From Isosphaera pallida ATCC 43644 (GTDB lineage: Bacteria; Planctomycetota; Planctomycetia; Isosphaerales; Isosphaeraceae), in the NCBI RefSeq assembly GCF_000186345.1, contig NC_014962.1, forward strand, positions 1,674,001-1,738,000: a stretch of 64,000 nucleotides of DNA. The letters run 5' to 3'. Under the pieces are notes generated by a model that saw only the letters and a list, made by a program, of their open reading frames with translations, was not told the origin of the DNA and did no database searches. Positions 44,770 to 54,827 of the stretch are shown here, piece after piece. Numbering within the stretch: the first letter of the stretch is position 1; each line of letters starts with the position of its first letter. The translations under genes were made by a program, and so were the position numbers.

Positions 44770-47448
44770 ATGGCGGGCCAGGACAACATGGGATCGTTCA
44801 CCACTTTGATCAGCTGTCCAAGCTGTGGTTTGATCCAACGCCCGCCCCAAGCGTCCGACTCCCACCCGGCCGCTGGGCTGGCCTCGACTAATGAGCCACT
44901 TCCCCCGCCCCACAACCGGCGCGGGGCTCAAGGCCCACAAAGACGCTCCCCCAAGCCCCGCCGCTCGCCTCCCACGCGACGGCCGCGTTGCGCTCGTTGC
45001 GGGAGTCGGATTGGACCGCGACGGGCCTCGAGCGACAATTTTCCCGCGGCGATGCTGTCGCTGGCGGGTTTGATCATGTTTCCCTGGGCGATCGGGTTGC
45101 CATTCCTCCGAATCGAGCAACTCGGCTCCTCGAGCGAAAACTCGTTGCTGGGAGGAATCTGGAAATTGCTGACCAGCGGCGATGAATTCGTTGGACTGGT
45201 TGTTCTGCTGTTCTCGCTCGTGCTGCCACCCTTGAAACTCCTGGTGTTCCTAGCGCTAAGTTGGCGACCGGGGCGGCTCTCGCCCCGCCTGCGGAGTCTG
45301 TGCCATCGGGGGGTTGAACTGGCAGGTCGTTGGGGGATGTTGGATGTGTTGTTCGTAGCGGTGTTGCTCGCGTTCGTTAAGCTCGGCCACTTGGTCAGCT
45401 TCGAGGCGGGGTTCGGACTGATTGCCTTCGGCTTGTTCGTCGTCTTGAGCTTGGCAGTGGGTCTGGTCTTTGATCCTCATGGTCTCTGGGAGACGCCCTG
45501 GATGCCTCTTTCACCCCAGCGCGATGAACCCTCCCCGTCGGCCGCGACGGACTTGCGATCCAAGCCCTCGCCCCCTGCGGCCCCGGCAAGCGACAGCTCA
45601 TCTTTGTTTAACGTGAGAACCGCGGCCGCGACGCCCGCGACACCGTTGGGTGTCGCGGCTCCAGACACCGGCCAGGTCAAGCCAGCGCCCGCCCCCTCGG
45701 CGGACCACCAGGCGGAAGCGTGGCCCTATGCCTTGACCGATGGTCAATGGCGTCAACGTCAGCGGTGGCAAACCGCCCGTCCCTCAGTTTGGCGCTGGTT
45801 GTGGAGCCTGGCCCCCTTGGGGGTGACGCTTCTGATTGTCGCGTGGCTGATCTGGGCTCCCCCCCAAGGCGTCCTGGTGACGATCCGTTTTAGTCAAGGT
45901 CATGGAATTAAGCCCGGTGACCCCCTGATGCATCGAGGCATCGAAGCGGGCCGGGTCGAGAAGGTGGCGCTGGCCGACGATTTGACTGGGGTGAGGGTTG
46001 AGGTACGGCTTTCTCCCGAAGCCAACGACCTGGCTCGGGCGGGAAGTCAATTTTGGGTGGTCCGCCCTCAGTTGGACATCAACGGGGTGGCCGGTCTGGA
46101 GACCCTGCTGGGGTCCAAGCACATTTCGGTGCTGCCGGGACCGGCCGACGCTCCCCGAGCGCGGGAGTTCGTGGGACGAGACGACCCGCCACCCCTGGAC
46201 CTTCAGGAACCCGGCGGGCTCGAAATCGTGCTTCAAGCTCCCGCCTCCGCCGGGTTGCGTCCAGGTACCCCGGTGGAATACCGCGATCTGCGAATCGGCT
46301 CGGTGGTCTCGGTGAACCTAGCCTCCGATGGCGGGGCGGTGGAAGCGCGCGTTTACATCCGGCCGAATCATGTGGGGTTGATCCGAACTAACACCCGATT
46401 TTGGAGGAGCGGAGGAATCAGGGCCAGCGGGGGCTTGAGCGGCTTGACTCTAGAGGTTCCTCCACTCGACCGGTTGTTGACCGCGGGCATCGAGGCGGCG
46501 GTTCCCGACCCTCCCGGTCCCTTAGTGCGCCCCGGACGGCGTTTTGTTCTTGAGGACGCCCCCCCCGAGAACGCTCGGACTTGGCGTCCCGTCCTGTCCG
46601 AACCGATTTTTCCCACGACCCCGAACTTTCCCACGACCAATCCGCCCAGTTGGGCCGCGGGGACGGCCCCCCGTGTCATTTCCGCTGCCCTGTCCTGGAA
46701 CGAGTCGGTGGTGTTGGGAATGGGGTCGCGGTCTCGAGACCGTTTAGGGTTGGTCATCGTGGTGCCCGGTGGTCTGCTGGGCCCCCTGGACCTGCTCGGT
46801 CCCCCAACCTGGGCCAAAGGAGGCGCAGCCGCCTTGCGTCTGGCCGAGCCGTTGATCCCCGGCCAAACTCCCCCCGCCCCTGACCTGACCGATTCACCTT
46901 GGCTAATGGGTCCGTTGCTGGCGGTTCGACGACTTCCTTCGATGGAAGCACCACCCCCGGCGAATTCCCATTCATCTTCTCACAACTCGACCACCTCTTT
47001 GGCGTCCGGGTCTCCCGATCATACTCAAACCGGGTCGGTGGCGTCCCAGTCTGGCTCCCCTGCCAATTTCTCTCAGCTTCCCCACGCCTGGCCACTCGAA
47101 CGATGCCGACGACCAGGCGAACCCGAAGACTGCTGGGTGGTCGGAACCGCTGATCAACCGGCCCGCTTCCTGGCCGCGGCTCGATTGAGCTCCACCCCCG
47201 AACCGGATCGCTGGCGGATTGACCCCGCCCTTTCGCCTGAAGCATTCCCTCACGGCGCGGCGGTTCTCGCTGTGTCCGACGGTCGCTTGCTCGGAGTGGT
47301 GGTCCGGCCCCCCAAAGAATCGGTCGCCTGGGTCGCTTGGATCGATCCCGCCGTACTGAGTCAGTCCGCCGAAGCCTCGACCTCGTCCCCGCCTCCGGTT
47401 GATCGAGTCTCCGAGTCAATCACATCCACATCCAGTCGAAGTCCCTAA
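44770..47448 (+). CDS. PqiA-like membrane domain fused to PqiB-like MCE domains
   Basis: An 892-residue protein joining two usually separate parts. Residues 1-90 have two CxxC motifs (C16/C19 in CPSC, C74/C77 in CARC), as in the zinc ribbons of PqiA. Residues about 93-240 are a PqiA-type membrane domain. A Pro/Ala-rich linker leads to a helix at about 350-370 and two MCE domains at about 372-470 and 481-560, which bind phospholipid-like cargo (QGVLVTIRFSQGHGIKPGD and EIVLQAPASAGLRPGTP). In E. coli PqiA and PqiB are separate proteins and move lipids between membranes. The rest is low-complexity, with a small globular tail. ATG 44770 (GAGGGG upstream) or 44788 may be the start. Confidence 0.8.
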   Translation: MAGQDNMGSFTTLISCPSCGLIQRPPQASDSHPAAGLASTNEPLPPPHNRRGAQGPQRRSPKPRRSPPTRRPRCARCGSRIGPRRASSDNFPAAMLSLAGLIMFPWAIGLPFLRIEQLGSSSENSLLGGIWKLLTSGDEFVGLVVLLFSLVLPPLKLLVFLALSWRPGRLSPRLRSLCHRGVELAGRWGMLDVLFVAVLLAFVKLGHLVSFEAGFGLIAFGLFVVLSLAVGLVFDPHGLWETPWMPLSPQRDEPSPSAATDLRSKPSPPAAPASDSSSLFNVRTAAATPATPLGVAAPDTGQVKPAPAPSADHQAEAWPYALTDGQWRQRQRWQTARPSVWRWLWSLAPLGVTLLIVAWLIWAPPQGVLVTIRFSQGHGIKPGDPLMHRGIEAGRVEKVALADDLTGVRVEVRLSPEANDLARAGSQFWVVRPQLDINGVAGLETLLGSKHISVLPGPADAPRAREFVGRDDPPPLDLQEPGGLEIVLQAPASAGLRPGTPVEYRDLRIGSVVSVNLASDGGAVEARVYIRPNHVGLIRTNTRFWRSGGIRASGGLSGLTLEVPPLDRLLTAGIEAAVPDPPGPLVRPGRRFVLEDAPPENARTWRPVLSEPIFPTTPNFPTTNPPSWAAGTAPRVISAALSWNESVVLGMGSRSRDRLGLVIVVPGGLLGPLDLLGPPTWAKGGAAALRLAEPLIPGQTPPAPDLTDSPWLMGPLLAVRRLPSMEAPPPANSHSSSHNSTTSLASGSPDHTQTGSVASQSGSPANFSQLPHAWPLERCRRPGEPEDCWVVGTADQPARFLAAARLSSTPEPDRWRIDPALSPEAFPHGAAVLAVSDGRLLGVVVRPPKESVAWVAWIDPAVLSQSAEASTSSPPPVDRVSESITSTSSRSP

Positions 47449-47887
47449 GCGTCGCAGCCAACCACGCCGCAACGCAAGCCCGCGAACACCCCCACGTCGG
47501 CTCCGTACCCTGCGGGAACCGTGGCATCCCCTCGCGTGTCGCCCCATCATGCCGAACCACGATTGATCGAGCATCGTATCGAACAGTGGTGGAGCCTGGC
47601 GAACCATTCGATTCGCAAACCCCATCGACCTGAGCCTTCCCAGGAGCGATTTGGAACGGTACGATCGAGAACCCGGTTGTGGGAGCGCGACAACCGGGTT
47701 TTCGCACTTCCTGGGGAAATTCGGCAAAACGGCGTTCGAAGCCAAACCCAAGGGAGACCAAGTCCCAAGGGGGGTTTGACCCCGGCGGGACTCGGCGTTA
47801 CGATCGAAAGCGACCCTCGTTCCGCAGCCCGGAGCCCTCCGGCCGACGAGTGGTCGGGTTCTTCAGACGAGAGAAAGGGGGTGAGCC
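47449..47887. other. intergenic region after the PqiA-MCE gene
   Basis: About 440 bp without a convincing gene. It contains the terminator at 47670-47700, and the upstream region of the 107-residue gene, with GGGGGTGAG just before its ATG. Confidence 0.45.
47670..47700. terminator. bidirectional terminator-like hairpin
   Basis: AACCCGGTTGT (47670-47680) pairs perfectly with ACAACCGGGTT (47690-47700), an 11-bp stem and 9-base loop, followed by TTCGCACTTC. It lies 220 bp after the PqiA-MCE stop. Confidence 0.6.
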
Positions 47888-48211
47888 ATGCCCCTGTTCG
47901 AGGTGGAAACGACTTCACACATCATGATCGCGTCGGCTGACGACGAGAAAGCCGCGCGTGAATTCGCCGCCACAAACTACCCCACCGAAGAGATTATCCG
48001 CGTCACCCATCGTCCCCGAGACGCCTGGGTGATCTCCAAAAACCTGCTGGGGATCGTCGGCACGATTGATGTGTGCGCCACCGCTCGGGAATGTCTGGCT
48101 CAGGCCAAGGGCGACAAGCTGCACGCCGTGCGTCTTTACATGAATCATACCGGGTCCGACCTGGAACAAGCCCGCAAGGTCATCGAATCCAACATGGCGA
48201 TGGGCTGGTGA
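47888..48211 (+). CDS. unrecognised 107-residue protein
   Basis: A 107-residue protein that I do not recognise. It has a clear ribosome-binding site (GGGGGTGAG) just before the ATG, and a balanced codon-like composition, supporting that it is real. The sequence alternates strand and helix: VETTSHIMIASADDEKAARE, then a WVISKNLLGIVGTIDV segment and a charged helix LEQARKVIESNMAMGW. No signal peptide or membrane segment. It could be a small alpha/beta cytoplasmic protein. glgC begins about 390 bp downstream on the same strand. Confidence 0.75.
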   Translation: MPLFEVETTSHIMIASADDEKAAREFAATNYPTEEIIRVTHRPRDAWVISKNLLGIVGTIDVCATARECLAQAKGDKLHAVRLYMNHTGSDLEQARKVIESNMAMGW

Positions 48212-48602
48212 TCCCCTCGCTTAGCCTCGCCCCGCAAGACGAGAAAGGTGTCGTGTGGAAGTCGTGTCGCGTCAAGTCGTTCCGTCACGTTGGTCCACTC
48301 GGAAACCATGATCAACGGGATGGGTCAGCTCAACCCTACAACGGCCTTCCCCGACACCTTGCGACCCATCAATCGCCCGTTTCAACCGTCTTGGTTTAGC
48401 TTGAACTCGATTCGCTTGGTCGTCTTGATCGTGTCACGCCTTGTCATGTCGAGTCAGAACGACGTGAAGGGAGTGTCGATTGAGGTTAGTTTTACGTTCC
48501 GATTCGTGCCGACCCCGCCGGCTAAGTCGCCGCGCGGGCGGGGCCTGTAGGCGAAGCGAAGCGGCGTCCCCCCACGAACCACGCCCCGCGACGAGAGTCA
48601 AC
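48212..48602. other. intergenic region upstream of glgC
   Basis: About 390 bp. No convincing coding region; the glgC frame is open from 48480 but without start signals. No promoter pair was trusted by eye. Confidence 0.35.
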
Positions 48603-49907
48603 ATGGCCCGCGCATTGACCAATCGCGTCATTAGCCTGATTTTGGGTGGCGGGCGAGGCACACGCCTCTACCCCCTCACAAAAAGCCGCAGTAAACCCGC
48701 TGTGCCCATCGGCGGCAAGTATCGCCTGATTGACATTCCAATCTCCAACTGCATCCACTCCGGCCTGAATCGAATCTATGTCGTCACCCAATTCAACTCG
48801 ATGAGCTTACATCAGCATATTGTCAACTCTTATAAGTTTGACATGTTTGGTGGTGGCTTTGTGGAGATTTTAGCCGCTCAACAGACGATGGAACATGAAA
48901 GCTGGTACCAAGGGACCGCCGACGCGGTGCGCCGCAATGTTCCATATTTCGATCGCAACGACTGCGACCTGGTGCTGATCCTCTCCGGCGACCAACTTTA
49001 CCGCATGGACTTCGGCGAGATGATTGCCCGTCACCGCGAGACCCAAGCGCAGGTGACCATCGCCGCGTTGCCGGTGGACGAGGAGGCGGCCACCGGTTGC
49101 GGAATTATGAAGATTGACGACCAGAACAAGGTCACGTTCTTCCTCGAAAAACCCAAGACCCCTGAGACCCTTGCCCAGGTGCGTTCCAATCCGGTTGACC
49201 TCGCCCGTTTAGGCGTGACCAGCGACAAGCCGTACTTGGCCAGCATGGGGATTTATCTGTTCGATCGCCAACTTTTAGTCGAACTCCTCAAGTCCACCAC
49301 TGCGATGGACTTCGGCAAGGAGATTTTTCCCGAGCTGATCCGAGGAGGACGCTACGACCTCCGGATTTATCCCTTCCAGGGATATTGGGAGGACATTGGG
49401 ACGGTGGGGGCGTTCCACCAGGCCAACATCGAGTTGACCCTCCCCAATCCTCCGTTCCGATTCATCGAAAACGATCGGGCGATTTTCACCCGTCCCCGCT
49501 TCTTGCCCTGCTCGCTGCTCTCGGGGGTCACGGTGAGCAACAGTCTGATCTCCGATGGTTGCGTGATTGGCGAAGGCTCGGTGATCGAAAACTCGGTCAT
49601 TGGCGTGCGGGCCGTCATCGGCCGCGATGTTGTCATCCGCAACTCCTACATTATGGGCAACGACTCGTTCGAGCCCCAGGATCTCAAGGCCAAGCGACTG
49701 GCGAGCGGCGAACCGACCCTGGGGATTGGCGACGGCTGCGTGATCGAAAAGGCGATCATCGACAAGAATCCCCGCATCGGCCGCAACGTCCATCTCATCA
49801 ACGTCAAAGGGGAGATTGACGCTGAGGAAAACGCTTATGGCATGATCCGCGATGGCGTGGTCGTCGTCCCCAAGTTCACCCTCATCCCAGACAACACCCG
49901 TGTGTAA
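48603..49907 (+). CDS. glgC: glucose-1-phosphate adenylyltransferase
   Basis: A 434-residue GlgC that makes ADP-glucose from ATP and glucose-1-phosphate for alpha-glucan synthesis. Visible: the nucleotide-binding ILGGGRGTRLYPLT, SKPAVPIGGKYRLIDIPISN, WYQGTADAVRRN, the metal site LSGDQLYRMDF, and FLEKPKTPE. The C-terminal left-handed beta-helix (ISDGCVIGEGSVIENSVIG) is present. With the GlgE domain at the left edge, ADP-glucose would feed glycogen or the maltose-1-phosphate route. The ATG at 48603 gives the standard start; upstream codons are non-conserved. Confidence 0.95.
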   Translation: MARALTNRVISLILGGGRGTRLYPLTKSRSKPAVPIGGKYRLIDIPISNCIHSGLNRIYVVTQFNSMSLHQHIVNSYKFDMFGGGFVEILAAQQTMEHESWYQGTADAVRRNVPYFDRNDCDLVLILSGDQLYRMDFGEMIARHRETQAQVTIAALPVDEEAATGCGIMKIDDQNKVTFFLEKPKTPETLAQVRSNPVDLARLGVTSDKPYLASMGIYLFDRQLLVELLKSTTAMDFGKEIFPELIRGGRYDLRIYPFQGYWEDIGTVGAFHQANIELTLPNPPFRFIENDRAIFTRPRFLPCSLLSGVTVSNSLISDGCVIGEGSVIENSVIGVRAVIGRDVVIRNSYIMGNDSFEPQDLKAKRLASGEPTLGIGDGCVIEKAIIDKNPRIGRNVHLINVKGEIDAEENAYGMIRDGVVVVPKFTLIPDNTRV

Positions 49908-50479
49908 GACAGAGATTCGTCGGGCTCATCGCCGACCGACAACGCATCCCATTGGAATCCCACCCTTGCGACAAGCAGGTTTGTGACCGCGCGGCGTTGT
50001 CGGTTGGTTGAATACCATCTCCCCCGGCTTGGTCCACACGCTCAGCCGCCGACGCGGAGGAAGGTCGTTTTTCAAGGGACTTTGATTGAGATAACGATCC
50101 AACCTTGCAAGACGTCCAGAAACTCTACGATCTCGTTTCTTTTACAAGACGAACTAAACCTAACCTCGGTGCGGCGCGTCAGTTCATCCTGGTGAGGGAT
50201 TCCCTCAAACTACCTGGGGCTTGGTCTCGGGCAGGGTTGGAACGTCGATGGCAACCGGGGAAAGACTCGTCTGTCGCGTCGCGGTGGGTTCTCTCCCAAC
50301 CAAGTCCGTCGGAATTTCAATATATCAATCTAAGCCGGGATGTTCTCCATTCGGCCACCTCGCACGCATCCATCAATTTTTCAAACGATCTTCTATAAGG
50401 ATTCACGAAACCCTCACGGATACGTTATTCTCCTAGGATACATTAGCCACGTTCAAATCCGAAGCGAGGCGTTCGGTTA
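49908..50479. other. intergenic region between glgC and the first DUF1559 gene
   Basis: About 570 bp of non-coding sequence. Open frames here do not resemble proteins. The last 100 bp are AT-richer and probably carry the promoter of the DUF1559 gene, though no strong pair was seen. Confidence 0.35.
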
Positions 50480-51622
50480 ATGGCTGACCGTCCGTCGAAA
50501 GCTTTTTTTTTCCGGAGTCTGAACGTGCGTTTTTGCGACTCATTACGGCTACCCCAAGCCAGGCACCGCGGATTTACCCTGATTGAACTGCTGGTGGTGA
50601 TCGCCATCATCGCGGTTCTGATCGCCTTGCTGCTGCCGGCGGTCCAGTCAGCGCGAGAAGCCGCTCGTCGCGCACAGTGCACTAACAACCTCAAGCAAAT
50701 CGGCCTGGCGTTGCACAATTTTGAAAGCGCCAATGGTTACTTCCCGCCCGCCGCGGCGTTCCCGACCCACAACCTCCCCACGATCCTGCAAACGACGATC
50801 CATCCCAACATTTTGGCCCAACTTCCACGCCAGTTCAGCGGCACTTGGGGCGATGCGTCCACGCTGGCCAACCCGCTGGTCCATAGCTGGGTGACCTTTT
50901 GTTTGCCCTACATGGAACAACAGGCGGTTTTCAACTCGTATAACCTATTCCAGCAATTCTGCGGTCCCCCGCGTCCCGCGTCGCAAGGGACGATTCACGC
51001 CAATCACACCGCGATCAGCTCAGTCATCAACACCTTGCTCTGCCCCTCTTCGCCCCAGGGACAGAAGATCGAGACCAACGCGAGCGCCAGCGTCGGTCTG
51101 CCTCCTCTGGTGCTCCAGATTGAAGGGTTCCACCAAGCGGTGAGCGACTACGCGGTCAACGACGGCATCAGCTTGAATCTGATTCCGGCCTTCGCCGACC
51201 CACCGCTCAACGGAGTCACCCCGCCTCCCGATCCGGCGATCAAGGGGATCATGCAGTTCAACGTGCCCCGGCGAATCGCTGCGATCACGGACGGCACCTC
51301 CAACACCTTCCTTATCTCCGAGGACGCCGGGCGTCCGGGTAACTACACCCGTCGTGGTTTTCGCCCCGGTCGTATCTCTGGCGCTGGCTGGGCCGACTAC
51401 GAATCCGAATACATCACCCACGGGGCCGGTGCCAACGGCGGTCCTAACTGCCACACCAACTGCATCAACGACAACGAGGACTTTTCGTTCCACCCCGGTG
51501 GGGCCAACAAGCTTTACGCCGACGGGACAGTGCGATTCGTCAAGGAAACGATGGCCATGCGCGTCTTCGCTCGACTCATGTCGTTTGACGGCGGCGATAT
51601 CGTCTCTGCCGACCAACTCTGA
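50480..51622 (+). CDS. DUF1559 (HX9DG) pseudopilin-like surface protein, copy 1
   Basis: A 380-residue protein of the DUF1559 family, common in planctomycetes. It has a type III (pilin-like) leader cut before FTLIELLVV, with the conserved Glu at +5, followed by a single hydrophobic helix ([16 protein letters not shown]). The body has the DUF1559 signature and ends with the HX9DG motif ([12 protein letters not shown], then TVRFVKE). It is presumably processed by a PilD-like peptidase and placed outside the cytoplasmic membrane. This copy has a longer basic leader of about 30 residues before the Gly-Phe junction, unlike the other four copies. Confidence 0.92.
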   Translation: MADRPSKAFFFRSLNVRFCDSLRLPQARHRGFTLIELLVVIAIIAVLIALLLPAVQSAREAARRAQCTNNLKQIGLALHNFESANGYFPPAAAFPTHNLPTILQTTIHPNILAQLPRQFSGTWGDASTLANPLVHSWVTFCLPYMEQQAVFNSYNLFQQFCGPPRPASQGTIHANHTAISSVINTLLCPSSPQGQKIETNASASVGLPPLVLQIEGFHQAVSDYAVNDGISLNLIPAFADPPLNGVTPPPDPAIKGIMQFNVPRRIAAITDGTSNTFLISEDAGRPGNYTRRGFRPGRISGAGWADYESEYITHGAGANGGPNCHTNCINDNEDFSFHPGGANKLYADGTVRFVKETMAMRVFARLMSFDGGDIVSADQL

Positions 51623-51788
51623 TTTCCGGCAACCAACCCCACTTCGCTTCGCGTTTGCCAAGTCGGCCCCCCAAGCCCTCTCTCATCCCTCGTGGATCGC
51701 AAAACCGCGGTCCACGGGGGGGGTGGGATGAGGTTACTTCGTTCAGTCCATCCCCATCCATCCTTCCCCCCTACTGAATCTCATCACG

Positions 51789-52247
51789 ATGATGATTTCA
51801 CGAAAGCCGGCCCATTTTGGTTGGAATGCGTCACTTCTGGCGTTGATCTTGGTTGCGATGCGTTGCCTCATCGGCTGTGGCGAGGACTCCTTGCGGATGC
51901 CAAGGGTTCCGGTCTCAGGTCGTGTGACGATCGACGGCCAACCCCTGGCGGAGGCCACCGTGGTCTTTCTTAAGAAAGGGGGGTTGGCCGACCCTAATGC
52001 CGACGCTCCCCGCGGCGTCACCGATCAGGATGGCCGCTATCAACTCTCGACCTACGCCGAGAACGATGGCGCGCCTCAAGGAGAATACCTGGTGGGGATC
52101 ATCACCGCCCCCAACACCGAAGGATTGGTCAAGCGTGACGATCCGCTCAAGGGACGATACGCCAACCCCGAAACCTCCGGTTTGACCTTCACTGTGCCTG
52201 CCGAAGGAAGCGACCAAGCCAACTTCGACCTGCAAGCCGTCAAGTGA
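51789..52247 (+). CDS. lipoprotein with transthyretin/carboxypeptidase-regulatory-like domain
   Basis: A 152-residue putative lipoprotein. It has a hydrophobic N-terminus ending in a lipobox-like LIGC, then a beta-sandwich-like region VSGRVTIDGQPLAEATVVFL, GVTDQDGRYQLSTY and GEYLVGIITAP, typical of carboxypeptidase-regulatory or transthyretin-like domains. It lies 166 bp after the first DUF1559 gene on the same strand, a pairing often met in planctomycetes, and may be a partner at the cell surface. Confidence 0.8.
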   Translation: MMISRKPAHFGWNASLLALILVAMRCLIGCGEDSLRMPRVPVSGRVTIDGQPLAEATVVFLKKGGLADPNADAPRGVTDQDGRYQLSTYAENDGAPQGEYLVGIITAPNTEGLVKRDDPLKGRYANPETSGLTFTVPAEGSDQANFDLQAVK

Positions 52248-52574
52248 TCGCCAATCGACAACCCGCCCCCTACTTATCCTTAGCCGACGATCGATCTCCA
52301 ACCACTCGGGATAGATCGTGGGGAGGCGGGTCTACGTTTTCGAGACGGCGACCCGATTGGGAAAGGTCGGTTCAGAGAACAAGAAGGGAACAACCTCCAG
52401 CGCAGTCTTGCGGCCAACTCGTTCTCGTTCCACAATCGACCACCAAAGAACGGGGTGGCTTCCCGTCTCATGGGATCGCCTTCGTCTTCAGCCACCGCGC
52501 CTCCTAGGTCGCATGGCGTGCCGAAGACGATGCGACGACCCGCAACTCTGATTGAACTCCACGAGCGATCCACC
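52248..52574. other. intergenic region between lipoprotein and prolyl oligopeptidase genes
   Basis: About 325 bp with no convincing gene; the oligopeptidase frame is open upstream from 52455 but lacks a start signal there. No terminator hairpin was recognised. Confidence 0.35.
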
Positions 52575-54827
52575 ATGACGCTTCTTTACCCCGGAACCGG
52601 ATTGGTGTTCACCACCCTCATCCTGTCGGCTGCCGCGTGGCCACACGCCGCGGCTCCCCACGCCGTCACGGCGACGCGATCCCCTGTTCCAGACGAGCAT
52701 CGGGACGACACGCCCATGCCGCCCACGCCTCCCAGCCCCAAAAAGGTGCCGCACACCGTGGTGTTCCACGGCGAGACCCTGGAAGACCCCTATTTCTGGA
52801 TGCGCAACCGCGACGACCCAGACACGCTGGAACACCTCCGCGCGGAGAACGCCTACCTTGACGCGGTCGCCCAACCCACCATTCAACCCTTGGCCGACCG
52901 TCTCTACCAGGAAATGTTGGGCCGCATTCAGCAAACCGACCTGAGCGTGCCGGCCCGCAAAGGAACCTACGCCTACTACAACCGCACCGAGGAAGGCAAA
53001 CAATATCCCCTCGTCTGCCGTCGTCCGGTCAACCCCAACGGCGAGGTCGCGGAAACTCCTGAGGACATCCTGCTTGATCTCAACCAATTGGCCCAAGGCA
53101 AGCCATACCTAGCCCTGGGCACCTTGGAGGTTAGCCCCAACGCCCAACTCCTGGCTTACTCGATCGACGAGACCGGTTATCGCGTCTATACCCTTCGGAT
53201 TAAAAATCTCCGAACGGGTGAACTGTTGCCGGACACCTTGGAGAAAGTCACCGGTGTGGCTTGGTCGAGCGACAATCGCTTCCTGTTCTACACCGTCGAA
53301 GATGCGGCCAAACGATCCTTTCGGCTCTATCGCCACGTGGTCGGCCAGGCCGACTCCTCCCAAGACGTGTTGATCGACGAGGAACCCGACCCGCTTTACG
53401 ACCTCGAGATTGAAACCACTCTGGACGACCGCTACCTGCTGGCAACCCACTCCAGCTTTGAAACCACCGAAATCAAGATCCTCCGGTTGGATCAACCCGA
53501 ACGTCAGCTCGCCACGATTTTGCCCAAGGTCGAAGGCCGGCGCTACTCGGTCGCCCACCGCGACGGACTCTGGTTCCTCGTCACCAACCAAGATGCTCCC
53601 AATTTCAAGCTCGTTGTTGCGCCAGTCGATCGCGCTGAACCGTCCAACTGGGTCGAGGTCATCCCCGCCTGCGACGAGCAAACCGTCGAATCGGTCGAGG
53701 TGTTCAAAAATCACGCTGTGGTTCGCTTGACCCGCGACGCTTTGCCGCGTCTTTTGGTCATTGACCTCAGCGAGGTTCAGGCAACCACCCCCCCTCTCGA
53801 CCCCTCGACCTGGCCCCGGCACGAAATCACCTTCCCCGAGCCGGTCTATTCCACCTATCCCGGTGACAACCGCGAATACGACACCACGACGTTCCGCCTG
53901 ACCTACTCCTCGTTTATTACCCCGACCTCGATTTATGACTACGACCTGGTCAGTCGGGAGCGGGTTCTCCGCAAGCAAACACCAGTGCTGGGTAGCTACG
54001 ACCCTAATCAATACGTCTCGGAGCGGATCGAAGCGACCAGCCACGACGGAGTGATGATCCCGATCTCATTAGTGCGCCGGAAAGAGACCCCGCGGGACGG
54101 CTCGGCTCCCTGTTTGCTCTACGGCTACGGCTCCTACGGAGCCAGCATCCCAGTGGCGTTCGACTCCAACCGACTCGCGCTGTTGGATCGCGGCTTCGTC
54201 TATGCCCTAGCCCACATCCGAGGCGGGGGAGACAAAGGGGAATCGTGGTACGCTGACGGCAAGATGGCCAAGAAAATGAACACCTTCTTGGACTTTATTG
54301 CTTGTGCCGATCATCTGGTCGAACGGGGCGATTGCGCCCGCGATCGTCTGGCGATCGAAGGCGGCAGCGCTGGGGGCTTGCTGGTCGGAGCCACTCTGAA
54401 CCTGCGGCCCGACCTTTGCCGGGCGGCGATTTTGAGTGTGCCGTTCGTTGATGTTCTCAACACGATGTCTGACGAATCGCTGCCCCTCACAACGGGCGAG
54501 TTTTTGGAGTGGGGCAATCCCAAGATCAAAGAGCAATACGACTGGATGCGTCGTTATTGCCCCTACACCAACATCAAACACGCCGATTACCCGGCCATTC
54601 TGGTTGAAATCTCGCTCAACGATTCCCAAGTTCCCTATTGGGAGGGCGCTAAATACGCCGCCCGTCTTCGCGAGCGACGGCTCAAAACGGACACCGATCC
54701 CGTTTTGGTCAAAGTCAACCTCGATGCTGGACACGGCGGGGCCTCGGGGCGTTACGACAGTTTGAAGGAAGAGGCGTTCCGCTATGCCTTCCTGCTCAAC
54801 ACCCTCAACGCCGCGGACTTCCAATAA
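52575..54827 (+). CDS. exported prolyl oligopeptidase family serine peptidase (S9A, oligopeptidase B-like)
   Basis: A 750-residue peptidase. An N-terminal signal (LVFTTLILSAAAWPHAAA) implies export. The propeller-containing N-terminal domain starts at ETLEDPYFWMRNRDD. The catalytic Ser S598 is in IEGGSAGGLLVGA, D683 in SLNDSQVPYWEGAKY and H720 in AGHGGASGRYDS, the S9 triad. Cleavage would be after proline or basic residues of short peptides; the sequence is closest to oligopeptidase B. The ATG at 52575 begins the signal peptide. It stands alone on the plus strand, between the lipoprotein and the empty stretch that follows. Confidence 0.92.
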   Translation: MTLLYPGTGLVFTTLILSAAAWPHAAAPHAVTATRSPVPDEHRDDTPMPPTPPSPKKVPHTVVFHGETLEDPYFWMRNRDDPDTLEHLRAENAYLDAVAQPTIQPLADRLYQEMLGRIQQTDLSVPARKGTYAYYNRTEEGKQYPLVCRRPVNPNGEVAETPEDILLDLNQLAQGKPYLALGTLEVSPNAQLLAYSIDETGYRVYTLRIKNLRTGELLPDTLEKVTGVAWSSDNRFLFYTVEDAAKRSFRLYRHVVGQADSSQDVLIDEEPDPLYDLEIETTLDDRYLLATHSSFETTEIKILRLDQPERQLATILPKVEGRRYSVAHRDGLWFLVTNQDAPNFKLVVAPVDRAEPSNWVEVIPACDEQTVESVEVFKNHAVVRLTRDALPRLLVIDLSEVQATTPPLDPSTWPRHEITFPEPVYSTYPGDNREYDTTTFRLTYSSFITPTSIYDYDLVSRERVLRKQTPVLGSYDPNQYVSERIEATSHDGVMIPISLVRRKETPRDGSAPCLLYGYGSYGASIPVAFDSNRLALLDRGFVYALAHIRGGGDKGESWYADGKMAKKMNTFLDFIACADHLVERGDCARDRLAIEGGSAGGLLVGATLNLRPDLCRAAILSVPFVDVLNTMSDESLPLTTGEFLEWGNPKIKEQYDWMRRYCPYTNIKHADYPAILVEISLNDSQVPYWEGAKYAARLRERRLKTDTDPVLVKVNLDAGHGGASGRYDSLKEEAFRYAFLLNTLNAADFQ

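Noticed and set aside
50443-50475. GTTCAAATCC resembling a tRNA T-loop
   Set aside because: The flanking bases do not pair into a T-stem and no acceptor or anticodon arm can be built.
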